DNA of 64,000 nucleotides from Magnetococcales bacterium DCbin4 (GTDB lineage Bacteria; Pseudomonadota; Magnetococcia; Magnetococcales; UBA8363): NCBI GenBank assembly GCA_002753735.1, contig PEAN01000008.1, positions 1 to 64,000 of the forward strand, read 5' to 3'. Shown piece by piece: positions 46,853 to 55,220 of this stretch (position 1 is its first letter; each line of letters starts with the position of its first letter). The notes under the pieces were generated by a model. It saw only the letters and a program-made list of their open reading frames with translations, ran no database searches and was not told where the DNA came from. The position numbers and the translations under genes were made by a program.

Positions 46853-49081
46853 ATGACGGATCTCCTGAAGAAATCGATCATGATGGTGCTGATTGTACCG
46901 CTTTGGACGTTCATTTCCGGCTGTGGCAGTGGCGGTGGTGGAGGCGGTGCCGACAGTAGTGGCACGACCTCCAAAATCAGCGGTACGGTCATCGATGGTC
47001 CCGTGATTGGCGCAAGAGTCGCGCTGGTCAACAGTAATGGCAAGTCCCTGATTGCCATCAAAACCGGGACCGACGCCACCTACAGCATTTCCGTTCCAGA
47101 TGGAACCACGTATCCGCTGCGCGTGAGTGTCACCGGGGGCACCGACAAGGTCACGGAAGAGGCCCCTGCGGCCATGGATTCCTTGATTCAGGACGCCAGC
47201 CAGACCACCGCCAATGTCACCCCCATGACGACGCTGATCTATCAAGCGGTGATTGCGAAGGCGGGTAATTTGGATCAGATGACCTCAACCATGCTCGCAG
47301 ATGCAAAGAAGAATGTGATCACCCAATTTGGTTTTGGCATCGATGCCGAATCCAGCACGATTGATCCCATTGCCACCCCGGTGGATTCAGGGAACGTTTC
47401 CTCCATGGTTCGTTCCTCCGAGGCCCTGGCCGAAACGGCACGGCGTGCCGTTGGCTCCGACCAAACGACCGTGGCCCAGGTACTCACACTCATGGGTGAA
47501 GATTTGGCGGATGGTTACATCGATGGCAAAAAAAATGGAGCCGATCTGGCCAATACCCTGCCGAGCGGATTTACTGCCACGACCATTGCATCAGCGGTTG
47601 CACAACAGAAAGTGGCCGTTGGTTTGGAAGTGCTTGCCAACGACATGACCGTCACCAAATCGGACGGAACCGAACTTTCCGCCGCCACAACCAGAACGCT
47701 GCTTTCCGAGGGGGTCAACAGGATTGTTCCAACCCTTTCTTCGAGTGCCGCATTGAGCAAAATGGATCAAATGCCGTTATCACGGAATCAGTGGACCCAA
47801 ATGATGACGGACCTCGGCAATGTGATAAAAATTCAAAGTACCCTGGGAGAGAGCACCAGCACTCTGAGCGCTCTGGAATCGGAGGCCAGGAATCTGCAAC
47901 CTGGTCAGCCCAGCACGGGCAAATTGAACACGACGTTGACCAGCAATGCCATCAGTGGTGTTGATACGATCACGAGCAATCTAAAAACCAGTCAATTTGC
48001 GACAACGCTGATTTCATCTGCCGCCGCTGCGGTCGGACCGCCTGGATCATTTACGATCTCAGGCGCAATTCTGGACGGACCGGTCATCGGCGCCATCATC
48101 ACCATCAAGGACAGCACCGATACCACCATTCTGGGGACGACGACTTCCGGAGCAGATGCCAGATATGTGATGACCCTCCCCTCCGGGGCGAGTTTTCCGT
48201 TACATGTCAGCAGCTCGGGAGGCACCAATCAAATCTCGGGAGAGACTGCGGCATCGATGGATTCCTATGTCATCGATGCCAACCAGACGACCGCAAATCT
48301 TTCGCCCATCACCAGTGTGATGTATCATGCCGCCCGTTCTGCTGCGGGTCGCCTGGTCAGCGTGACGGCAACGATTGCCGCACTCATAAAAACTGGAATC
48401 ATCGACGAATTTGGCTTTGGTATCGATGCCCAGGACAGTACGTTTGACCCCATCACCAGTCCAATCCGTAGCGGCAATGTCGCCTCGGTCGTCAGGGCCT
48501 CGCCCGCTTTGGCAGAAACGATACGACGCGCTGCGGGTCCGGAAACGACAACCGTGAGTCAATCTTTTGCAATGCTCGGCGAAGACATGGCCGATGGCAC
48601 CCTGAATGGAACCAATAACGGTGCCACCATCCTCAGTACCGCACCAACAGGATTCAACATCACCTCACTGATCACGGCAATCATGCAACACAAAGCCATT
48701 GTCGCCGTGGAAGTGGCCAACAACAGCCTGAAAACGACCTACAGAGACGGAACACAGATCTCAGCGTCCGATGTCCTCACCGCCTTATCCAAGGCCGTCA
48801 ACACCCTGGTACCCTCCGTCACAACCAGCAATGCCACGACAACCATGGCGGCGCTTCTTGTCAGTACCCGTCAAAACCTACAGATAACCGAAGATATCAC
48901 CGAGGCATTGAAAGAACAATCGACCCGAGGTGTCAGTACCACCAATCTGACCGCCCTCCAAACAGCCGCCGCCAGTCTGCAATCGGCTCAAACGGGTGCG
49001 GGTGTGGTCAGCACTTCGGTGATCGATGCCGCAGCCGTTACCGCCACATCATTGACCAACAGCATCAGGAATGGCACGTGA
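46853..49081 (+). CDS. Lipoprotein with two copies of a domain shared with the giant lipoprotein
   Basis: The track starts at a TTG at 46808 inside the channel gene; ATG 46853 has AAGG seven bases upstream and begins a lipoprotein signal (MMVLIVPLWTFISGC, Cys24). 742 residues in two tandem copies (about 38-370 and 400-740). Each copy has a carboxypeptidase-regulatory-like beta domain (SGTVIDGPVIGARVALVNSN), a Thr-rich bridge (TTANVTPMTTLIYQAV) and a helical part (FGFGIDAESSTIDPIATP, SEALAETARRA, EDLADGYIDGKKNGADLANTLP). The same arrangement, once, forms residues about 30-390 of the giant lipoprotein. Function unknown; the shared domain suggests binding to the same partner or surface. Confidence 0.82.
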   Translation: MTDLLKKSIMMVLIVPLWTFISGCGSGGGGGGADSSGTTSKISGTVIDGPVIGARVALVNSNGKSLIAIKTGTDATYSISVPDGTTYPLRVSVTGGTDKVTEEAPAAMDSLIQDASQTTANVTPMTTLIYQAVIAKAGNLDQMTSTMLADAKKNVITQFGFGIDAESSTIDPIATPVDSGNVSSMVRSSEALAETARRAVGSDQTTVAQVLTLMGEDLADGYIDGKKNGADLANTLPSGFTATTIASAVAQQKVAVGLEVLANDMTVTKSDGTELSAATTRTLLSEGVNRIVPTLSSSAALSKMDQMPLSRNQWTQMMTDLGNVIKIQSTLGESTSTLSALESEARNLQPGQPSTGKLNTTLTSNAISGVDTITSNLKTSQFATTLISSAAAAVGPPGSFTISGAILDGPVIGAIITIKDSTDTTILGTTTSGADARYVMTLPSGASFPLHVSSSGGTNQISGETAASMDSYVIDANQTTANLSPITSVMYHAARSAAGRLVSVTATIAALIKTGIIDEFGFGIDAQDSTFDPITSPIRSGNVASVVRASPALAETIRRAAGPETTTVSQSFAMLGEDMADGTLNGTNNGATILSTAPTGFNITSLITAIMQHKAIVAVEVANNSLKTTYRDGTQISASDVLTALSKAVNTLVPSVTTSNATTTMAALLVSTRQNLQITEDITEALKEQSTRGVSTTNLTALQTAAASLQSAQTGAGVVSTSVIDAAAVTATSLTNSIRNGT

Positions 49082-49508
49082 CCCGACCAAGGTCACCAGA
49101 TAGAGTTGTGGAGCGAACCGAACTGGTATCGAACCACTCTCTGTTGGAAAATCAGGAAAGAGTCAGGAAACGGAGAAATTTTTCAGGAAAATTCTGGTAG
49201 GCGAGTATTGAAAGTTTCGGCAAAGCCGGATGTGAGACAAGAAAATTTTTCTTTAGCCGATCTTTCGCGATTCGCGATAAATCCGGTGACACCATACTCT
49301 TTTATCTCATGGCTATAAATTAAATAGGTATGGTGTCCCCTGATTTCTCTTCGGAATTGAGATTGTGGTAGGGAAATGGATATACTGTCCCGGAATTGCC
49401 GGAATTGCTCGGGAAGAATGGGGTCTGCGGGTATTGGACGCCCAATCCCTGGATGCGGTCTTTGCCGATAACCTGACTGGATTTCAATGGACTGAAAGGC
49501 TTGGAACC
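49082..49508. other. Non-coding interval with palindrome and DUF4351 remnant
   Basis: Contains an inverted repeat (49288/49328) and, from about 49400 to 49475, codons in frame with the following gene reading EEWGLRVLDAQSLDAVFADN. That peptide is nearly identical to the C-terminus of the Rpn/DUF4351 protein encoded at 53440-54408, so it is a leftover of a second Rpn gene. Confidence 0.65.
49288..49337. repeat. REP-like inverted repeat
   Basis: GACACCATAC (49288-49297) and GTATGGTGTC (49328-49337) are perfectly complementary around a 30-base A/T-rich loop. The GGTGTCCCC flank is the kind found at REP elements linked to Y1-type transposases, none of which is encoded in the window. Confidence 0.55.
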
Positions 49509-50351
49509 ATGATCAACACCCGATTGGATGTCAACATTGCCCGTTTAAGCCATCTGAAATGGGAACTTGAACTGGAAGCGACCGCCAGTGGGATGGGGCA
49601 AACCCAACGGATCCCCGGTCACCAGGATTGCGAACTGGGGAGGTGGTTGCACAGTCGCGGACAACGGCAGATCGAAAACCGGGCACTGTTGGATCAACTC
49701 ATGGATTGGCACCGACAGTTCCACCATGCTGGAGAACGCATTGCCACCCATGCCCAAACCCATCGGGATATGACCCCCCAAAGGGTGAAACTCATCGATG
49801 AACCGTTGGTACAGTTGCGCCTGGCCAGCCGCAAGATCGTCTCCCTGCTGACGCAGGCGGAACTCGATCATTACGGCAACGAATTCAAAACCCCGAATTC
49901 GAATCAACCCATTGCAGGATTCCTCAAACGTCTGTTCCATGGACCGCACACCGCCGACCCGGAAGCGGCAGGCATTCTGGAAATCAATCATGCCCGCCTC
50001 GTCCATTTGCGCTGGGCCAATCATCTGCCCGACACCTTTCGCAACCGTGGCCGGGATGTCTCCCTGGAACCCCCGGAGTTGTGCGCCTTGGGGGTGTGGA
50101 TCCACGGCACGGGACTCAAACGTTTCAGTCAGCTCCCCGAGCTGTCCCTGTGTGATCAGGCCCACCAATCCTTTCATGCACGCGCCCTGGACATCCTGCG
50201 TAACCTGCGCAAACACCGCGATCAACACGCCGACCGCGCCTACGCCGATGTCCTGAACTCAAGCCAGGAGATCATCTATCTGCTCAGTGTCATCGAATAC
50301 CAACTGCTGGGAGATGCCGCCATCCACCGTTCCACCTCCCTCATCGACTGA
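49509..50351 (+). CDS. Tandem CZB (chemoreceptor zinc-binding) domain protein
   Basis: The track ORF starts at 49365, but codons before 49509 are a DUF4351 remnant; ATG 49509 has AAAGG nine bases upstream and gives 280 residues. Two CZB four-helix domains are visible. The first has HLKW, CELGRW and HRQFH, the second HLRW, CALGVW and HQSFH, so both retain the full Hxx(W), CxLGxW and HxxxH zinc-ligand pattern. CZB domains regulate chemoreceptors, diguanylate cyclases and similar proteins in response to zinc or hypochlorous acid. Here no output domain is attached, so the protein may act as a free sensor or partner. Cytoplasmic, as no signal is present. Confidence 0.82.
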   Translation: MINTRLDVNIARLSHLKWELELEATASGMGQTQRIPGHQDCELGRWLHSRGQRQIENRALLDQLMDWHRQFHHAGERIATHAQTHRDMTPQRVKLIDEPLVQLRLASRKIVSLLTQAELDHYGNEFKTPNSNQPIAGFLKRLFHGPHTADPEAAGILEINHARLVHLRWANHLPDTFRNRGRDVSLEPPELCALGVWIHGTGLKRFSQLPELSLCDQAHQSFHARALDILRNLRKHRDQHADRAYADVLNSSQEIIYLLSVIEYQLLGDAAIHRSTSLID

Positions 50352-50470
50352 ATGGCACCATTCGAACAATTTCCGGTTAATGAAACATATAAAAACATCT
50401 AATATCAATTAAATAGAAAAAACACCCCAAAAGAACAGACTGGATCCGGCCATCCTCTGTCAAACATGGG

Positions 50471-50552
50471 TTAACGGGGGACTAAACTGATTTCCAGTCG
50501 CATGCCAACGGCCTGGGCATAACGTTCCAGGCTCTTGATGGAAGGTTTGTGA
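50471..50552 (-). pseudogene. C-terminal fragment of an XRE-family antitoxin-like regulator
   Basis: The minus strand reads HKPSIKSLERYAQAVGMRLEISLVPR then TAA. This is the characteristic end of HigA-type XRE DNA-binding antitoxins (KPSIxTLxRYAxAVGxxLEI). The helix-turn-helix part is missing, and repeat A begins exactly at the truncation point. Too short for the ORF track. Confidence 0.7.
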
Positions 50553-50606
50553 CCTGTCCCTCCTCAAAACCTCATCCGTCCATAAAATTGGGCAAAACCG
50601 GCTGCC
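50552..50606 (+). repeat. Dispersed repeat A, copy 2
   Basis: ACCTGTCCCTCCTCAAAACC, then CTCATCCGTCCATAAAATTG and GGCAAAACCGGCTGCC. Abuts the truncated XRE fragment. Confidence 0.7.
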
Positions 50607-50989
50607 GTGCTGGGCACGGATGAGGAATTCGGCGACTGAAAATGCCGTGGAAGGGGATGGGTAACGGACGGTTGATCAGGATGGCGCTGGAAGGGGCCCT
50701 ACCTGGCAACAGGAATCCAACCAATGCACTGGAAAGTTGGTGGAAGGTGGCTTGCGGATGTGCTGTCGTGATGGATAATCATCAATGGAGATCCGCGAAT
50801 ACGGATGGCAGAAAGATTTTGGACGTACAGGCTCTCATAGCTGGCTGATGGGTCGTTGGCAAAGGCAGGCGTTACAGTAACCGTTACGATCTCCGCACCG
50901 ACTGGTTTGTCCGAGGATCTTGGTAAAACTTCAGCCAATAACCCAGAAAAGTTCCTGATTTTGGACGAGAGTCCGTTACCAATAGGGAT

Positions 50990-51183
50990 GCTTCCAAACC
51001 CAGCCAACTGATTCTTGAAGAAAACGCTCCAAGTCAAATATCCCCGCCCCGGGAAGAATCGGGCGAGGTAGCGAGACACAGTTGCCTCACTCACCTGGTA
51101 TCCGAGTTTCAGCAACTCGCCATGGGTTCGAGGTGCGCCCCAAAGGAAGTTCTCGAAGGCCATCCGTTTTATAAGATCCGGAA
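50990..51183 (-). pseudogene. 3-prime part of an integrase-type transposase interrupted by IS3
   Basis: Minus-strand codons give LIKRMAFENFLWGAPRTHGELLKLGYQVSEATVSRYLARF, the conserved segment just before the catalytic core of integrase-type (rve) transposases. It continues the coding of 53029-53355 across the IS3 element. After FFKNQLAG the similarity stops, so the DDE core is lost. The sequence from there to 50699 is open in the same frame but unrelated to anything I know. Confidence 0.7.
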
Positions 51184-51212
51184 TGTGTCAATGAAAATGA
51201 GACACTTTCTGT

Positions 51213-52478
51213 TCAGAAATTAATGTAGCACCCAGAATTCATTAACTCCTGTTTCCGCCCTTCGGGCGGGAGTTTTTCAGGCATGGCAGGATCTATCATC
51301 CGGTTTCCCTTGATGTTCCGTGGATTTGCGGGTGCGGAAGCGTCTCTTCCCCACCCTGTCTCACCGTCTTGATGAGTCCTGACCAGGATATCCCTTGGTC
51401 GATTGTTCTCCAGCAGTGCCGCCTCCGTTTCTCCTGGCGTCGTCGATTGTACGCTGGTTCCGCCAGTCAGCTCCATGGAGCGGTCTTCAGTCTTGTCAGG
51501 CTGGTTGATCCACACTTCCTTTGGCGGTAACTTTGCCACCGGGCACCGGCCCTTGAACCGGTTTGGGTGTGCCTCGTACGCCGCCGCCAATACCTTTGAA
51601 CGAGCATCCACGATCCGTTCAGCCTGTCCATGGTGGAGGGCGTCGGGCGTGCGCATGGCGATTCCAGAATGACGGTGTTCCAAGTTGTACCATTTGAAAA
51701 AGGATCGGCAGAATGTCCGGGCATCCTCAAGGGACCCAAAACGTTGTGGGAATTCGGGCGGGTATTTGAGCGTCCTGAACTGGGATTCCGAGTACGGATT
51801 ATCATCGGAAACCTTTGGTCTGCCGTGGCTTTTGGTAACTCCAAGATCCGCCATGAGATCCGCTACCAGTTTTGACTTCATGCTGGCCCCTCGATCTGAA
51901 TGAATCGTGAGTTGGCCCGAGACGACACCTTCCTTGATGCAGGTCTCCTCAATCAGCAGCTTGGCCAGATCCCCAGTTTCAATGGCCGCCACGAGCCAGC
52001 CAACAACATACCGGCTGTAAATATCAAGAATCACATACAATTGATAGTATGTTCCTTTTTCTGGACCCTTTAGCTTCGTAATGTCCCACGACCACACTTG
52101 GTTGGGTCCCTTGGCCACCAGTTCCGGTTTTGTGTATCGCGGGTGTCGGCATTGATTCCGCCGTTCACGAATTTCGTCCTCCTCCTCCAGGATCCGGTAC
52201 ATGGTCCGCGTTGAGCAATGATACACCCCCTCGTCAAGTAACGTGGCAACAATCTCCTGGGGAGTTCTGTCCATGAATCTCTCGGAATGGAGCACATCCA
52301 GGACAGCCTGACGTTCCTCATCCTTCAAGGACAATGGGGGCTTGCAACGTGCGACGTTGGCCACCTTCGAAAGGGTGCTTCCACGTCGCCGACGGTAAAA
52401 ACTGGCTCTGCTGACTCCAAATGCGGCACAAGCTGGTTCCACTCCTACATGAGGAGCCAGTTCGGTAGCACCAATCAT
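51213..52478 (-). CDS. IS3-family transposase OrfB
   Basis: The track runs from 52598, but homologous OrfB proteins begin at the ATG at 52478 (MIGATELAPHVGVEPACAAFGVSRASFYRRR), which overlaps the natural orfA stop as ATGA. 421 residues with an N-terminal HTH_21-type helical region and an rve integrase core: first Asp in WSWDITKLKG, second in TIHSDRGASMKSK, Glu in DDNPYSESQFRTLKYPPEF. All three catalytic acids are present, and the C-terminal HRHSGIAMRTPDALHHG motif is intact. The protein looks functional, although OrfA is not. Confidence 0.88.
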   Translation of the reverse strand: MIGATELAPHVGVEPACAAFGVSRASFYRRRRGSTLSKVANVARCKPPLSLKDEERQAVLDVLHSERFMDRTPQEIVATLLDEGVYHCSTRTMYRILEEEDEIRERRNQCRHPRYTKPELVAKGPNQVWSWDITKLKGPEKGTYYQLYVILDIYSRYVVGWLVAAIETGDLAKLLIEETCIKEGVVSGQLTIHSDRGASMKSKLVADLMADLGVTKSHGRPKVSDDNPYSESQFRTLKYPPEFPQRFGSLEDARTFCRSFFKWYNLEHRHSGIAMRTPDALHHGQAERIVDARSKVLAAAYEAHPNRFKGRCPVAKLPPKEVWINQPDKTEDRSMELTGGTSVQSTTPGETEAALLENNRPRDILVRTHQDGETGWGRDASAPANPRNIKGNRMIDPAMPEKLPPEGRKQELMNSGCYINF

Positions 52479-52960
52479 GGCTTGCTCCTTTTGCTGCCGG
52501 TTTCCATGGGTGGAACTCCCATCAACGCAGAATTTTTTTTTGCACGTCAATGATCGCCATGGCCTTGTGCAGCTCCTGCCGGAGTTGGGCATTCTCACTC
52601 TCCAGTTGAGCCACCTTTTCTGAAAGCGGATTGACTGGTTTGATCTTCCTGCCGCGTTTCTGAGGGGATAAACCGGCCAACTGGCCTTCCGCCCTTTGCT
52701 GACGCCAACTGGTCAGGTTGGAGTAATACAGCCCTTCTCTTCTCAAGCAGGGCTCCCAATTCATCAGGATTCACGCACCGATCGGATTCTTCCAAGATTC
52801 CAAGCTTATATGCTGCCGAGAACCTCCTGCGATGGGGTCTTTCCAGAACCTCTGGATCCGGCTTGGCTTCGATAACATTGGCCACTTCGGATGTTCCAGG
52901 CACCCCGGTTTTTGATTGTTCTTCGGCTTGGCCTTTACGTTTGACTTGGATCATACCCAT
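52479..52960 (-). pseudogene. IS3-family OrfA with frameshifts
   Basis: N-terminal codons (52960 downward) read RRRFSAAYKLGILEESDRCVNPDELGALL, the helix-turn-helix of IS3 OrfA. Near 52742 one extra base moves the frame; the homologous continuation LRREGLYYSNLTSWRQQRAEGQLAGLSPQKRG is in ORF 52764-52522. At the nine-A run (plus-strand T at 52533-52541) a further one-base shift is needed to reach SALMGVPPMETGSKRSKP and the TGA that overlaps orfB. The element is therefore probably immobile unless helped in trans or by slippage. Confidence 0.75.
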
Positions 52961-53028
52961 TGGCTCAACACCTCCTCCGCCCTACTCTAATTTATCGGGG
53001 GGTTGGTGTCTCACTTTTCATTGGCACA

Positions 53029-53355
53029 GAGGGATCTCGAATTTCTTTCTCCACCGGTGGTCGGCCACCACGGTTCTTTCGATATTTGCCAGAGACCAAG
53101 ACGCGCCAACCCAGCCGGTTCTACCGTTTCACGGTTTCTGGTTGAATGATCTTCAAGCCCGCCTCCCAGTTTGACCAGAGGCGGGAGATGAGTATCCAGA
53201 GGAACCGGTCGAAAGGGCTGAACTTAAGGGTGTTTTCCTGACCGTTGGAGGACCATGACCTGATGGCGCAGGGCCAAGGCCTCCATTTGAAGGTCAGAAC
53301 GGGCTCGGCATGCCGTTTGGAAGGTGTTCAGACAGGATTTCAACTTGTTTATCAT
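53029..53355 (-). pseudogene. 5-prime part of an integrase-type transposase interrupted by IS3
   Basis: From ATG 53355 the minus strand reads MINKLKSCLNTFQTACRARSDLQMEALALRHQVMVLQRSGKHP, then after a one-base shift KFSPFDRFLWILISRLWSNWEAGLKIIQPETVKR, a stop, and GGRPPVEKEIRD. These are consecutive segments of the N-terminal region of rve-type transposases. The coding breaks off at the IS3 end and resumes at 51183. Confidence 0.7.
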
Positions 53356-53439
53356 GGCAAAAAGACTATCATGAATCCTCGATAGATGCTCAACTTTTTG
53401 AAGTTGAAGGTTGGTCAGATTTTGCGGAGGACCAATAAA

Positions 53440-54408
53440 GTGAAACAACGGCAGTTGGTCAGCTTCGACTGGGCCTTGAAACGCTTGCTGCGCAGCAAGG
53501 CCAATTTCGAAATCCTGGAAGGGTTCCTCTCCGAACTTCTTCGCGAGGATGTGCGCATCGTTGAAATCTTGGAGAGCGAAAGTAATAAGGAGACCCGCAA
53601 CGATAAATTCAACCGTGTCGATCTCAAGATCAAAAACACCCGGGATGAAATGATTATCGTTGAGCTGCAATATGAGCGAGAGTGGGACTATCTGCAGCGG
53701 TTACTCTTCAGCACTGCCAAGGCCATCACCGAACACATGACGGAAGGTAGGCCTTACGCCAGTGTTGTCAAGGTCATCACCATCAGCATTCTCTATTTTG
53801 ATCTGGGGCGTGGCAGCGATTATGTCTATGTGGGCAATACCTCTTTCAGGGGGTTGCACACCCATGAAGAACTGGCCTTGGACGAGGGACAAAAGGCTTT
53901 GTTTCGACGCCCTTCGGTAGCCGCTATTTTTCCAGAGCATTACTTGATCAAAGTGAGAAATTTCGATGATGTCGCCCGCGATACCTTGGACGAGTGGGTC
54001 TATTTTCTGAAAAATTCTGATATCCGTGATAATTTCACAGCACGTGGCCTAAAAGAGGCCAAAGAAAAGCTCGATGTTCTGCAATTGCCAGAGACAGAGC
54101 GTAAGGCTTATGAACGCTATCAGGAAGATCTGCACGACCAGGCAAGCTTTGTACTCTCCACCTATGGTGCTGGTAAATGGGAAGGACGACAGGAAGGACG
54201 ACAGGAAGGTGAGCGGATTGGCGAACAGAGAGGCGAACAAAAAGGTGAGGCTAAAGTTCTGACGCGCCTGTTGCAACGCCGCTTCGGCAACCTGCCCGAC
54301 TGGGCCAGCGAAAAGATCGCCAAAGCGGACCTGTCATCATTGGAGGAGTGGAGCCTCCGCATCTTTGATGCCCAGTCACTGGATGAGGTTTTTTCAGACA
54401 AGACGTAA
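53440..54408 (+). CDS. Rpn-family PD-(D/E)XK nuclease with DUF4351 tail
   Basis: GTG 53440 preceded by GGAGGA (8-base spacing) is preferred over ATG 53386 used in the track; 322 residues. The N-terminal half is the Rpn/YhgA-like nuclease fold with FNRVDLKIKN and IIVELQYEREWDY, the Asp and Glu-x-Gln acidic residues of the PD-(D/E)XK site. After a charged repeat GRQEGRQEGERIGEQRGEQKGE comes the DUF4351 helix pair (LTRLLQRRFGNLPDWASEKI ... EEWSLRIFDAQSLDEVF). Rpn proteins promote RecA-independent recombination and are often multicopy. Fragments of two further copies lie at about 49400 and 54534. Confidence 0.83.
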   Translation: MKQRQLVSFDWALKRLLRSKANFEILEGFLSELLREDVRIVEILESESNKETRNDKFNRVDLKIKNTRDEMIIVELQYEREWDYLQRLLFSTAKAITEHMTEGRPYASVVKVITISILYFDLGRGSDYVYVGNTSFRGLHTHEELALDEGQKALFRRPSVAAIFPEHYLIKVRNFDDVARDTLDEWVYFLKNSDIRDNFTARGLKEAKEKLDVLQLPETERKAYERYQEDLHDQASFVLSTYGAGKWEGRQEGRQEGERIGEQRGEQKGEAKVLTRLLQRRFGNLPDWASEKIAKADLSSLEEWSLRIFDAQSLDEVFSDKT

Positions 54409-54420
54409 TTGCCGTGGCGC

Positions 54421-54521
54421 CTGGAATTTCACATAAACGGTCGGAGGTTTCGGAAAAAATGGATCACTCGGGCGAAATGCAGAAAAACTGAGCTGATCTC
54501 GGCGTAGACGATTCCTCCCCG
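54421..54521 (-). repeat. Dispersed repeat E, copy 2
   Basis: Reverse complement of 23591-23693, beginning 13 bases after the Rpn stop codon. Confidence 0.65.
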
Positions 54522-54533
54522 ATAATGAATAAT

Positions 54534-54659
54534 TCAGTTTCGCCAATGTCTTTCCGATATTTCGACCGGAAGCCGCTCACGCAGCAGATATGCCGCCCTT
54601 TCTGAATCCGAGAGGAGGATCTTCAGAAAATGGTCGTAAGGGTGGGCAATCTTGCTCAT
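54534..54659 (-). pseudogene. N-terminal fragment of a second Rpn-family gene
   Basis: From ATG 54659 the minus strand reads MSKIAHPYDHFLKILLSDSERAAYLLRERLPVEIS, the conserved start of Rpn/YhgA-like proteins, and ends at a stop after HWRN. The nuclease core is missing. Confidence 0.7.
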
Positions 54660-54687
54660 AAAAACGTACCAGATATATGCGACCTCA

Positions 54688-55041
54688 CCACAATTCACGC
54701 ACCCACTTGGGCCTGAAAAAGGATTGCCCTGAACATCGGCCAATCCCGACGAGAGATTCAGGAAAGATTGTCACCATTTTGCACCTGGGCGGCTTGCATC
54801 ACCAGTATCTGCGAAAAACGGCCTGAATTCGTTTCAATTTTGATTTTCAAAGAACCGATCGGGAGAAGGTGGTTCCGACGGCCATTGTCTGAAATCCGAG
54901 ATTTTGGCGTAGGGCCACGCGTAAACAGTTCCTCCACACTCCGATTGTCCGGAATTTCACCATTCACGTCCACTGAAAATTTTCAAAATTGGCCTCTATT
55001 GCGTCCAGAATCTGGCCGGATGGACCAATCGGGAGGGACAG
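54688..55041 (+). repeat. Dispersed repeat F, copy 2
   Basis: Direct diverged copy of 23757-24106; its last 70 bases are also found at 31221-31288 (GGCCGGATGGACCAATCGGG). Confidence 0.7.
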
Positions 55042-55157
55042 GGATCGTGTCGCCAAAAACAGACTCGTTCCGCAGTTTTCTTGATCAACCGTCTGTTACC
55101 CACGCCCTCCCCAGGGCTTTTTTCAACCGTTGGACGCTTCTTCCGTACTCAGCCCAG

Positions 55158-55212
55158 AAGCCGGTTTTGCCTTTTTCATGGCCGGATGGAGTTTTGAGGA
55201 GGGACAGGAACC
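55158..55212 (-). repeat. Dispersed repeat A, copy 3
   Basis: On the minus strand CCTGTCCCTCCTCAAAACTC, then CATCCGGCCATGAAAAAGGC and AAAACCGGCTTCTGGGC. Inverted relative to the other two copies and only 9 bases beyond the flippase stop codon. Confidence 0.7.
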
Positions 55213-55220
55213 TATTTTTT

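Larger units (their letters stand above)
50352..51183. other. Interval of mobile-element debris
   Basis: Holds the XRE tail fragment (50471-50552), repeat A copy 2 and the 3-prime part of the interrupted integrase gene. ORF 50642-50848 is not supported. Confidence 0.55.
51184..53028 (-). mobile_element. IS3-family insertion sequence
   Basis: About 1845 bp bounded by imperfect terminal inverted repeats: TGTGTCAATGAAAATGAGAC from 51184 and, on the minus strand, TGTGCCAATGAAAAGTGAGA from 53028, both beginning TG as IS3 elements do. It carries orfB (intact) and a frameshifted orfA on the minus strand. No exact target duplication is evident; GATC occurs on both sides a few bases from the ends. 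It is inserted in an older integrase gene. Confidence 0.8.
54409..55220. other. Non-coding repeat cluster with an Rpn fragment
   Basis: Between the Rpn gene and the glycan operon. It contains E copy 2, a truncated Rpn start, F copy 2 and A copy 3. No promoter or terminator could be identified. Confidence 0.55.
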
